From NCBI GenBank assembly GCA_030065175.1, contig JASJDH010000011.1, forward strand, positions 1 to 36,362: DNA of 36,362 nucleotides. The letters are read 5' to 3'. Numbering within the stretch: the stretch's first letter is position 1; each line of letters starts with the position of its first letter. Shown here piece after piece: positions 16,444 to 23,342 of this stretch. Under the pieces are notes generated by a model. The model made no database searches. It was not told the DNA's origin and was given only the letters and a program-made list of their open reading frames with translations. Source of the stretch: Leptolyngbyaceae cyanobacterium MO_188.B28 (GTDB lineage Bacteria > Cyanobacteriota > Cyanobacteriia > Phormidesmidales > Phormidesmidaceae). The position numbers were made by a program, and so were the translations under genes.

Positions 16444-18234
16444 CTAACGGCGCACTAGTTTCTTGGACATCTTGCGCAGCCGTATAGATTCGGGGGTGAC
16501 TTCTAGCATTTCGTCTGGACCAATGTACTCTAATGCCCGCTCCAGGCTCATTTCCATCGGCGATTGGAGCTGGACGAGTTCATCGCCAGTCGCCGAACGG
16601 TGGTTAGTCAGCTGTTTGGTTTTGCAGACATTTAGATCTAGGTCTTGGGGACGGTTGTGCTCTCCGACGATCATGCCCTTATAGACTTTAGTTCCCGGGC
16701 TGATGAAGAAAATTCCTCGATCTTCAGCGTTCTTAAGGGCGTAGAAGGTGGCGACGCCTTCCTCAAAAGCGATCATGACGCCATTGCGCCGAGACTCAAC
16801 TTCCCCTGACAGGGCGCGATAGTCTAGAAAACTGTGATTCATAATCCCTTCCCCCCGGGTTAACCGCATGAATTCTCCTCGGAACCCGATCAGTCCCCGA
16901 GCCGGAATGACGAACTCAAGCTGAGCCCGACCATTGCCAGCGACTTGCATATCTTGCATTTCGCCTCGGCGTTGGCCAATTCTTTCCATGCAGCCGCCAA
17001 CGGCGTCTTCTGGGACATCCAGGATGAGCAGTTCATAGGGCTCACAGGGCTGACCGTTCACTTCCCGATAAATCACCTGGGGCTGGGAGACCTGGAACTC
17101 ATACCCCTCCCGCCGCATAGTTTCAATTAAGATACCCAGATGCAGTTCGCCGCGACCGGATACCCCAAATTTATCTGGGGAGTCGGTTTCCTCAACCCTC
17201 AAAGCGACGTTGGTTTCCAGCTCGCGCATCAGGCGATCGCGCAGTTGTCGCGAGGTGACAAAATCCCCCTCTTTACCGGAGAAGGGAGAGTCATTCACGG
17301 CAAAGGTCATCTGCAGGGTGGGTTCATCCACCTTGATCAACGGTAATGCCTGGGGCTCATTGGGGCACGTTAGGGTTTCGCCGATATTGGCGTCGGCAAA
17401 TCCAGCCACCGCCACAAGATTGCCAGCGGACGCCTGTTCAATGCTGATGCGCTTCAAGCCTTCGAACCCCAGAAGCTTGCTAACCTTGCCCTTGACAATC
17501 TGTGTATTTTCTTTAACTAAGGCGATTTGCTGCCCGACCCGGATAGTACCGTTGTGAATCTTGCCAATTACAATCCGACCTAAGTATTCGGAATAATCCA
17601 GGGTGGTCACCTGAAGCTGGAGTGGTTTTTCAGGATCGCCGACTGGGGGCGGCACATGCCGTAGAATTGCTTCAAATAGAGGTTGCATGTCTTTACTGTC
17701 GCCTTCCAGGTCGTCTTTGGCGTAACCGGAAAGTCCAGAGGCGAAAAGATAGGGGAACTCACACTGATCGTCATCGGCCCCTAACTCTAGGAACAGGTCG
17801 AGAACTTTATCGATGGCTCCGTAAGGATCAGCCTGGGGGCGGTCAATCTTATTGACCACGACGATGGGACGCAGCCCCTTTTCCAATGCTTTCTTGAGCA
17901 CAAACCGGGTCTGAGGCATCGGCCCTTCATTGGCGTCCACAATTAAAATGCAGCCATCCACCATTCCCAGCACTCGTTCTACCTCTCCGCCAAAATCGGC
18001 GTGGCCAGGGGTATCCACGATATTAATCAGCATGTCTCTATAGTGGACTGCTGTATTTTTGGACAGGATGGTAATCCCCCTTTCCCGCTCCAGATCGTTG
18101 GAGTCCATCACACAATCCGGAACGTCTTCTCCTTCCCGAAAAATGCCGGACTGTTTCAGTAGAGCGTCCACCAGGGTGGTTTTACCGTGGTCAACGTGGG
18201 CGATGATAGCAACGTTGCGAATGGGCAGGGTCAT
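16444..18234 (-). CDS. typA: translational GTPase TypA/BipA
   Basis: A 596-residue ribosome-associated GTPase of the EF-G group, important under stress and low temperature. G motifs: AHVDHGKTT (G1, about 11-19), RERGITI (G2), [20 protein letters not shown] (G3), NKIDRP (G4) and SGLSGYA (G5). The beta-barrel, EF-G-like domains and the TypA-specific C-terminal domain ([24 protein letters not shown]) are all present and full length. It lies at the head of the typA-DUF58 run. A 470-bp gap with hairpins lies upstream. Confidence 0.98.
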   Translation of the reverse strand: MTLPIRNVAIIAHVDHGKTTLVDALLKQSGIFREGEDVPDCVMDSNDLERERGITILSKNTAVHYRDMLINIVDTPGHADFGGEVERVLGMVDGCILIVDANEGPMPQTRFVLKKALEKGLRPIVVVNKIDRPQADPYGAIDKVLDLFLELGADDDQCEFPYLFASGLSGYAKDDLEGDSKDMQPLFEAILRHVPPPVGDPEKPLQLQVTTLDYSEYLGRIVIGKIHNGTIRVGQQIALVKENTQIVKGKVSKLLGFEGLKRISIEQASAGNLVAVAGFADANIGETLTCPNEPQALPLIKVDEPTLQMTFAVNDSPFSGKEGDFVTSRQLRDRLMRELETNVALRVEETDSPDKFGVSGRGELHLGILIETMRREGYEFQVSQPQVIYREVNGQPCEPYELLILDVPEDAVGGCMERIGQRRGEMQDMQVAGNGRAQLEFVIPARGLIGFRGEFMRLTRGEGIMNHSFLDYRALSGEVESRRNGVMIAFEEGVATFYALKNAEDRGIFFISPGTKVYKGMIVGEHNRPQDLDLNVCKTKQLTNHRSATGDELVQLQSPMEMSLERALEYIGPDEMLEVTPESIRLRKMSKKLVRR

Positions 18235-18395
18235 TGAATTATGCCTCGAAGCTGAGCAATGGGAAGGATGTTTACAAAGGGTGATTTCTCTACCAGGGCT
18301 GTCGATCTAAGTTAAATCCTGTAAAGAAGATTTAACAATTGTAGCTCAATTGAGTAGCCCAATTGAGAAGATACCCATTCAGCTTTTCCAGATCG

Positions 18396-18443
18396 AAATA
18401 TCAGCCGTCCGGTTCTTTGGCTGATATTTAGGAAATTTTTTTT
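18396..18443 (+). terminator. orphan plus-strand terminator-like hairpin
   Basis: AAATATCAGCC (18396-18406) pairs perfectly with GGCTGATATTT (18419-18429) around a 12-nt loop; eight T residues follow at 18436-18443. It has the form of an intrinsic terminator on the plus strand, but no plus-strand gene precedes it. It could end an antisense transcript over the typA 5' region, or be a leader hairpin of typA read on the minus strand. Confidence 0.5.
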
Positions 18444-18462
18444 GAGGAAAAGTCGGTTGCTC

Positions 18463-18496
18463 GACAATCAGGCGCTTATGACAATCAGGCGCTTAT
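18463..18496. repeat. 17-bp exact tandem duplication
   Basis: GACAATCAGGCGCTTAT occurs twice without a gap (18463-18479 and 18480-18496). It lies in the sipA-typA spacer between a terminator-like hairpin and the sipA terminator. Confidence 0.9.
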
Positions 18497-18562
18497 TTAT
18501 GCGAAGCGTGGAGAGCCGCCTGAGATGGATTTAGCAAAAATGCCCAGTACAAACGTGCAGAA

Positions 18563-18592
18563 ATGAAAAAGTGCAGATGATTTCTCTGCACT
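18563..18592 (-). terminator. intrinsic terminator downstream of sipA
   Basis: Read on the minus strand, AGTGCAGA and TCTGCACT form an 8-bp stem (18570-18577 with 18585-18592) with a 7-nt loop, followed at once by a T run. It lies 114 bp after the sipA stop. Confidence 0.75.
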
Positions 18593-18705
18593 CACCACTA
18601 TAATTCAAATCCTCATCCGTATAGTAGCATACAAAAGCTTGCTGTTGACTGAATGCCGACTATACGCATGCAGTGGAGTCCTATGGGATTTGTGAGATGG
18701 CGATT

Positions 18706-18939
18706 TTACGATTCTTGCTTGATCGCCGCAATATATTGGCTATCGATCAAGAATGCGCCGCGTTCAAAGCGGATTCCCCAATAACCGCCGGGGCGCCGGT
18801 CAAGAATCACCCCTTCTTCCCCAATTCGGATGAGATCGGAGGGACGCAGCATGGGCATTGGGTCTGCAGTTTTGATGTAAGGCGGAAGGGCGATGACGCG
18901 GACGCGATCGCCCACTGAAAATTCTGTTTCGTCAGCCAT
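18706..18939 (-). CDS. sipA: SipA, NblS-interacting regulatory protein (DUF3148)
   Basis: A 77-residue SH3-like protein matching cyanobacterial SipA: FSVGDRVRVIALPPYIKTAD near the start, PMPMLRPSDLIRIGEEGVIL, then RRPGGYWGIRFERGAFLIDS. SipA binds the histidine kinase NblS (Hik33/DspA) and affects signalling to RpaB under high light and stress. It is a single gene with its own terminator. Its leader holds an exact 17-bp tandem duplication 24-57 nt before the ATG, which doubles a TTGACA hexamer. Neither nblS nor rpaB is in this window. Confidence 0.93.
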   Translation of the reverse strand: MADETEFSVGDRVRVIALPPYIKTADPMPMLRPSDLIRIGEEGVILDRRPGGYWGIRFERGAFLIDSQYIAAIKQES

Positions 18940-18962
18940 AGGAAGGGTGGAAAATCCTTGAG

Positions 18963-18996
18963 TACTTTGTCAAGCTTAATACTTTGTCAAGCTTAA
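18963..18996 (-). repeat. 17-bp exact tandem duplication in the sipA upstream region
   Basis: TACTTTGTCAAGCTTAA occurs twice without a gap (18963-18979, 18980-18996). On the minus strand (sipA sense) each unit reads TTAAGCTTGACAAAGTA, so the -35-like TTGACA appears twice, 17 bp apart. Confidence 0.9.
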
Positions 18997-19040
18997 GCTG
19001 ATGGGTTGAGATTGGGTAAGGGGCGGGTAAGGGAGGTGGG

Positions 19041-19122
19041 TCAAAATAAAGTCCCAGGAAAAGGCAGTGGATGGGTGGATGGGTAAATGGGTGGATGGGA
19101 TGTTATTTGTCTGCAGATCCCT
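19041..19122 (-). repeat. dispersed 82-bp intergenic element, copy B
   Basis: Read on the minus strand it begins AGGGATCTG, continues through TAACATCCCATC and a run of octamers of the type ATCCACCC, and ends ACTGCC...CTGGGACTTTATTTTGA. It aligns without gaps to 25181-25262, with about 13 differences in 82 positions by eye. It lies 66 bp after the cbiX stop, in the sense of cbiX. Confidence 0.85.
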
Positions 19123-19187
19123 AAGGGCTCCTAGCTACCTTTTCTCCTTCCCCCTTCCCCTTGACCTGTCGACTTTGATGGGCGGGA

Positions 19188-20294
19188 CTAAGGGACTTGC
19201 CAGATTTTCTCATGGTACTGATTGGGATCCGCATAGGGATCTTCGCCAGTGTGATTATGGGTGTGAGAGCCCCCGTGGTGAGCATGAGAATGGGGATGAG
19301 CCTGAGGATGATGGTGGCCTGGTTCAATACTATGGGTATGGCTGGGGTCATGATCGTGGCTATGGTCATGGCCATGGCTGTCGGCGGCCAGCTGAGACAG
19401 CGCCGCCCGCCGAAATTTGCACAGGTCACAGTTCATTTGCACCTGACCGAGTTGACTCTCAATCTCTCGCCGTCGCAACACCTTTAAGAGTTGGGGATGG
19501 ATGCCGATTTCCGGTAAGCAAACGATCGACGTATCGGGGAATTGAGTTTGCTGCTGGGCGGCGATGTCGAAAATTTTCTTCAGCAGGACGCCGGTAAACA
19601 TAAAGTGGGGCAGGACAATAATCCGCTTGGGCTGGTGCAGACGAGCCCTGCGAAACCCTTCCTCTAAGCGGGGATGGGTAATGCCGATAAAGCAGGTTTC
19701 AACGGTTTGATACCCGCTGCCTTCCCAAACCATTCGGGCTAATTTATAGGTGTCGCCATTGGCGTCTGGATCGCTAGAGCCTCGGCCTACAAATAATAGG
19801 ACGGTGTCTTGGGGGGAGATTTCTTCGAGGCGCTGGGGCGAGTCGGCCGCATCGGGGTGAATCATGGCTAGTCGCGATCGCCAGAGATCCAAAATTTCAG
19901 GGGCAATGCCAAAATGCCTGCCATAGTAGAGTTTCAGCTGGGGATGACGCTGACGGGCTCGATCCAGCTCGTTGGTCACGTCAAATTTATTATGTCGGGC
20001 GGCGAACAAAAGAATGGGGGCCACTGATATTTCGGTGTAGCCTTGCTCCACACAGCGATCGATTCCTTCTTGAATGGACGGTTCTGTTAATTCTAGAAAG
20101 CAAGGGATGACTGGACGAGAGTGGTCTAGCGCTTGATACGCCGCCGCAAAATCTAAGAGATTTTGGCGTCCCTCTGTATCCCGGCTGCCATGACCCACCA
20201 TTAACAGGGGGCGTTGGAGCGGCAGTTCAGCTATCGTCAGGGATGAATCGGCGTCCACCTGATCGGCGGTGGAGATGAAGTTGATCGTTGACAT
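19188..20294 (-). CDS. cbiX: sirohydrochlorin cobaltochelatase CbiX (long form, His-rich tail)
   Basis: A 368-residue chelatase that inserts cobalt into sirohydrochlorin for cobalamin synthesis. Two CbiX-like half domains are present: the first has [13 protein letters not shown] with the probable active-site His35, and the second has [15 protein letters not shown] and [14 protein letters not shown]. The C-terminal part has an MxCxxC motif (Met287, Cys289, Cys292) known in long CbiX proteins as an iron-sulfur site. It also has a His-rich stretch with 18 His in residues 307-348, probably metal binding. The gene is preceded by a cobalamin riboswitch, so expression should fall when B12 is plentiful. 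The ATG at 20294 has a GGAG about 11 nt upstream. Confidence 0.95.
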   Translation of the reverse strand: MSTINFISTADQVDADSSLTIAELPLQRPLLMVGHGSRDTEGRQNLLDFAAAYQALDHSRPVIPCFLELTEPSIQEGIDRCVEQGYTEISVAPILLFAARHNKFDVTNELDRARQRHPQLKLYYGRHFGIAPEILDLWRSRLAMIHPDAADSPQRLEEISPQDTVLLFVGRGSSDPDANGDTYKLARMVWEGSGYQTVETCFIGITHPRLEEGFRRARLHQPKRIIVLPHFMFTGVLLKKIFDIAAQQQTQFPDTSIVCLPEIGIHPQLLKVLRRREIESQLGQVQMNCDLCKFRRAALSQLAADSHGHDHSHDHDPSHTHSIEPGHHHPQAHPHSHAHHGGSHTHNHTGEDPYADPNQYHEKIWQVP

Positions 20295-20394
20295 GGGTAA
20301 ATAAACTCCGTTCCTGTGTAACGCAGGAAGTAGAGTGAGAGGAGGCGAGCAGGCGTTCTGGCTAAGGGAAGTGTTGACTTTTAAGGGTCTGAGG

Positions 20395-20560
20395 CTTGGG
20401 TGGGCGCCCCATGATTAAGTCGCCCACTAGCGGTCATTGCATACTTCCTGATCACAGCTGCGGCACAGCGCCGGATTTTCACCGGACTTTCCCTGTCTCG
20501 TCCCCGTTCACAGTTGCTTCGTCATCTTAGCCCACTGGCTGTCAGCGGCAAACCGACCCA
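20395..20560 (-). promoter_or_regulatory. cobalamin riboswitch upstream of cbiX
   Basis: On the minus strand the core at 20493-20452 reads GGGAAAGTCCGGTGAAAATC, then CGGCGCTGTGCCGCAGCTGTGA, the classic B12-box pattern. A GTGGGCG...CGCCCAC stem follows (about 20402-20428), which may belong to the aptamer 3' side or the expression platform. A smaller hairpin TTCCTG/CAGGAA lies close to the cbiX ribosome site (about 20311-20329), so control of translation is plausible. The outer boundaries are approximate. Confidence 0.92.
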
Positions 20561-20628
20561 CCTGTTTATTCGGGGATGTCTTGACTCAAAGTTAGAGCTG
20601 TTTGATTCTCTTGTCTGCCTTTTTCCCT

Positions 20629-21444
20629 ATGCAGTTGCAACAGAAGCTTCGATTTTACTTGGATGATACGGAAACTCAGATTGGCCGGATCGTTAATCTT
20701 GCGATCGCGGCTCTGATCCTACTATCCGCGATCATCTTCGTGGTGGAGACCTATCCAATTCCGGACAACCTTCGGGCGGGGTTACGGATTGTCGATTGGG
20801 TGATTCTATTCGCCTTCACACTAGAGTATCTAATTCGTTTTAGCTGTGCTGAACATAAACTTTCTCATCTCTTTAGCGGCTATTCTCTGGTGGATCTAAT
20901 TGCAATTTTGCCCTTTTTACTCGGTTTTTTAGACGTCAGATTTATTCGGTTACTGCGGTGGTTGAGAATTCTGAGGTTAGTGCGTTTTATGGAAAATCGC
21001 ACCCTTTTCGGACGCCTCACAGCAGACGAAAGTTTGATTATTATTCAGATTATTTTTACGCTGTTCGCAATTATTTTTATTTACTCAGGTCTGATTTATC
21101 AGGTAGAACACCCTTACAACCCAGCGCAATTCACAACGTTCCTAGATGCGGTCTACTTTGCGGTGGTCACCATGACCACTGTGGGATTTGGCGATGTCAC
21201 CCCGACTTCGGAAGGGGGACGGTGGTTGACCGTGATGATGATTCTCACCGGGATCGCCCTGATTCCGACCCAACTGGGGAATTTGATCCAACAATTTGTC
21301 AAAGACCAGCGCACGACTCTGATCACTTGTAGCCGCTGCGGATTGACTGCCCACGACACGGACGCCCTCTTTTGCAAGCGGTGTGGGACTGGTCTCCAAG
21401 GCTCTCAAGAAGGGTACAATATGCCATCAACGGATGGGGACTGA
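20629..21444 (+). CDS. voltage-gated potassium channel with C-terminal zinc ribbon
   Basis: About 271 residues from the ATG at 20629. The open frame reaches back to a TTG at 20602, and neither start has a strong ribosome site. Six membrane spans are visible. S4 carries regularly spaced arginines (RFIRLLRWLRILRLVRFME, about 104-122), and the pore filter is TVGFGD (184-189), typical for potassium. After S6 the cytoplasmic tail carries CxxC-x11-CxxC (Cys234, 237, 249, 252), a zinc-ribbon-like module. The cyanobacterial channel SynK has the same membrane core. The last 11 bp overlap the bioY start. Possible roles are potassium flux across the thylakoid or plasma membrane, with the ribbon as a regulatory or docking element (inference). 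Confidence 0.9.
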   Translation: MQLQQKLRFYLDDTETQIGRIVNLAIAALILLSAIIFVVETYPIPDNLRAGLRIVDWVILFAFTLEYLIRFSCAEHKLSHLFSGYSLVDLIAILPFLLGFLDVRFIRLLRWLRILRLVRFMENRTLFGRLTADESLIIIQIIFTLFAIIFIYSGLIYQVEHPYNPAQFTTFLDAVYFAVVTMTTVGFGDVTPTSEGGRWLTVMMILTGIALIPTQLGNLIQQFVKDQRTTLITCSRCGLTAHDTDALFCKRCGTGLQGSQEGYNMPSTDGD

Positions 21445-22036
21445 ACAGGTGTTTGCGCCAACTGAGTTACTATGGGCTCTAAGTGGGTTAATCCTAACGA
21501 TTGCGGGTAACTGGCTAGAGGCGTTTATTACCAATGCGCCCTGGTATTGGGGCCCCGTGGGGATTCATATTTCTTCCCTTGGGGTTAATTGTCAGGTAGG
21601 CGCTGTTTTACTGACCAGCTGCATGGGGGGAAAGAATGCCGGGATCGTCTCGCAAATTGCTTATTTAACCTTGGGGTTAGCCTTTGGCTTGCCCGTTTTT
21701 AACCAGGGCGGCGGCTTGTCTTATATGCAGGAGCCAAGTTTTGGTTATTTGCTCGGGTTTGTTCCTGCCGCTTGGATGTGCGGGTTTTTGGCTTTCCAGG
21801 CTAAGCCTAAACTGGAGACATTAGCCTTCAGCGCCGTTTGCGGCCTACTCATCATTCACACGGTAGGACTCGTCTACCTGGCGGCGGCTTACGGGGCAGG
21901 GTGGGCTGACGGCAGTTCTCTTTCCCTGTGGGAAGCTTTCCTGGCGTATTCTATTATTCGGTTGCCTGGGCATTTGACTATTGCCTGTGCTGTTTCAGTA
22001 ATTGCGTTTGCAATGCGGCGCCTCATGTTTTACTAA
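21434..22036 (+). CDS. bioY: biotin transporter S component BioY
   Basis: About 200 residues from the ATG at 21434, which overlaps the end of the channel gene by 11 bp. The frame is open from 21383, but that part lies inside the channel's zinc ribbon. Family marks: GLILTIAGNWLEAF, WGPVGIHISSLGVNCQVGAV, CMGGKNAGIVSQIAYLTLGL, FNQGGGLSYMQEPSFGYLLG, FVPAAWMCGFLA and a C-terminal RLPGHLTIACAVSV. BioY binds biotin in the membrane and works with an ECF T component and ATPases; candidates for both are in this window but not adjacent. lspA follows after 6 bp, so the two are co-transcribed. Confidence 0.93.
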   Translation: MGTEQVFAPTELLWALSGLILTIAGNWLEAFITNAPWYWGPVGIHISSLGVNCQVGAVLLTSCMGGKNAGIVSQIAYLTLGLAFGLPVFNQGGGLSYMQEPSFGYLLGFVPAAWMCGFLAFQAKPKLETLAFSAVCGLLIIHTVGLVYLAAAYGAGWADGSSLSLWEAFLAYSIIRLPGHLTIACAVSVIAFAMRRLMFY

Positions 22037-22042
22037 TGCGTT

Positions 22043-22567
22043 ATGACCGTTAGAAATTTTATTTTTTGGGTGGCCGCGCTAGTGGGTCTGGGATTCGACC
22101 AGCTGACTAAGTTTTGGGTGGTGCAGACTTTTGAACTCACAGTCCCCCCTCAAACGATTCCCTTATGGCCCGGTGTCTTTCACTTTACCTTTGTCACCAA
22201 TACTGGTGCCGCCTTTAGTCTCTTCAGCGAGAACGGCGATTGGTTGCGGTGGTTGTCCTTAGCGGTGAGTGTGGGGTTAATTCTTCTGGGGCTGTTCGCG
22301 CCTTTAGCCAATCGATTTGAACAAGCGGGCTATGGGTTTGTCCTGGGGGGCGCCTTAGGCAATGGAATCGATCGCTTCTTATCGGGTGAGGTGGTTGATT
22401 TTTTGGATTTTCGCTTAATTCAGTTCCCGGTGTTTAATTTGGCCGATGTATTTATCAATATTGGGATTTTTTGCTTATTGATCGCCGCTGTTCAGTCACC
22501 CGGCAATGGCGACGGTCGTTCGAAGGGGCGGCGAAGCGGCCAGTCTAAGAAGCGTCCCCTGAGTTGA
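22043..22567 (+). CDS. lspA: lipoprotein signal peptidase II
   Basis: A 174-residue aspartyl peptidase of the cytoplasmic membrane that removes signal peptides from diacylated prolipoproteins. Four hydrophobic spans are present. Motifs: FDQLTKFWV (18-26), VTNTGAAFSLF (51-61), GGALGNGIDRF with catalytic Asp110, and FNLADVFI with catalytic Asp135. Length is normal, with a short basic tail (RSKGRRSGQSKKR). It starts 6 bp after bioY. A gene for a likely substrate, a lipobox protein, follows 181 bp downstream. Confidence 0.97.
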   Translation: MTVRNFIFWVAALVGLGFDQLTKFWVVQTFELTVPPQTIPLWPGVFHFTFVTNTGAAFSLFSENGDWLRWLSLAVSVGLILLGLFAPLANRFEQAGYGFVLGGALGNGIDRFLSGEVVDFLDFRLIQFPVFNLADVFINIGIFCLLIAAVQSPGNGDGRSKGRRSGQSKKRPLS

Positions 22568-22699
22568 AGCGTTCGCCTCAAATTGTCGTATCGATAATAG
22601 TAACGAGAGGGCGGTTAGCAGGGTGGACGTGTACCCTTTAAAGATGCGTAGATAAGGCGATAAGCTTAGAGCCTCTCCATCAAACGCCTAACCGTCACT

Positions 22700-22727
22700 C
22701 CTAATTCTATAGGCCTAATTCTATAGG
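22700..22727 (+). repeat. 14-bp exact tandem duplication upstream of the lipoprotein gene
   Basis: CCTAATTCTATAGG occurs twice without a gap (22700-22713, 22714-22727), ending 21 nt before the lipoprotein ATG. Each unit is itself an imperfect palindrome (CCTA...TAGG), a form often seen in operators. Confidence 0.9.
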
Positions 22728-22748
22728 TTCGATGTTCAAAAAAACTCT

Positions 22749-23321
22749 ATGACTTTCTACCGCGATTCGTTAAACGCTCTGACAGTATTGCCCCATCGCG
22801 CTTTGCGCAGGTCGGTGTTTCTGGCGATGATGGGTTTACTATTGACGTTGGGTTTAGCGGGCTGTGATACGTTGGTCACGGACCAATATGAAGCCACCGC
22901 CCTAGTGACCTACACCTGGCAAGTGGAGTATCGACCGAGGAGAATGAGCCCCGATCGTCCCAGGACCAGTCGTCAAGAGAAATTTGCGTCCGCCTCCCTC
23001 TTGAATCGGAATGGCGTCCAACCTGAAGGGGCGGTTACGGGCCCTGACGACCAGGGACTCTGGTGGCCTGAGCTTCCCCCTCGCCCCACTGCGGATGAGT
23101 TAGAAGCTCGCTTGCAAGATCGGGAGCAGTTTGAGTCTCCCCAGCTTTTAAAGTCCACACAATATGAGATCACTTACGAAGATAATACGGGTGAGTTTGT
23201 TACGCTTCCTACAAAGCATGCACTTTACAGAAAGGCGGTTCGGGCCTATGCAAATGGGCGATCGCTTAAATTAACCTTGGGGCCCAATGACGGTTCTATC
23301 CAAAAGGTTGAACTCCAGTAG
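22749..23321 (+). CDS. predicted lipoprotein of unknown function
   Basis: A 190-residue protein with a signal peptide (basic HRALRRS, hydrophobic 23-36) and a lipobox LAGC at 36-39, so Cys39 should be lipidated. The mature part is polar, with no family I recognise: TYTWQVEYRPRR, a Pro-rich WWPELPPRPTADELEARLQD (about 101-120) and a C-terminal YANGRSLKLTLGPNDG. It lies between lspA and a Ser/Thr kinase on the same strand; the kinase starts about 21 bp after its stop, so co-expression with the kinase is likely. The function cannot be inferred. Confidence 0.8.
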   Translation: MTFYRDSLNALTVLPHRALRRSVFLAMMGLLLTLGLAGCDTLVTDQYEATALVTYTWQVEYRPRRMSPDRPRTSRQEKFASASLLNRNGVQPEGAVTGPDDQGLWWPELPPRPTADELEARLQDREQFESPQLLKSTQYEITYEDNTGEFVTLPTKHALYRKAVRAYANGRSLKLTLGPNDGSIQKVELQ

Positions 23322-23342
23322 CGTTTGGGCATTACTTCCGGT

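Larger units (their letters stand above)
18235..18705. other. structured intergenic region between sipA and typA
   Basis: There is no credible coding frame. From left to right it holds paired CAATTGAG motifs at about 18343-18364, an 11-bp-stem hairpin followed by T8 on the plus strand (18396-18443), an exact 17-bp tandem duplication (18463-18496), and the sipA terminator (18563-18592, minus). It should also contain the typA promoter. Confidence 0.6.

Noticed and set aside
19063-19101. Octamer repeats as a possible CRISPR array
   Set aside because: Units are 8 bp, adjacent without spacers and degenerate, and no cas genes are present; they belong to the 82-bp dispersed element.
21383-21433. 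Upstream extension of bioY
   Set aside because: It would run through the zinc-ribbon codons of the channel gene in another frame; the BioY-like sequence begins just after the ATG at 21434.
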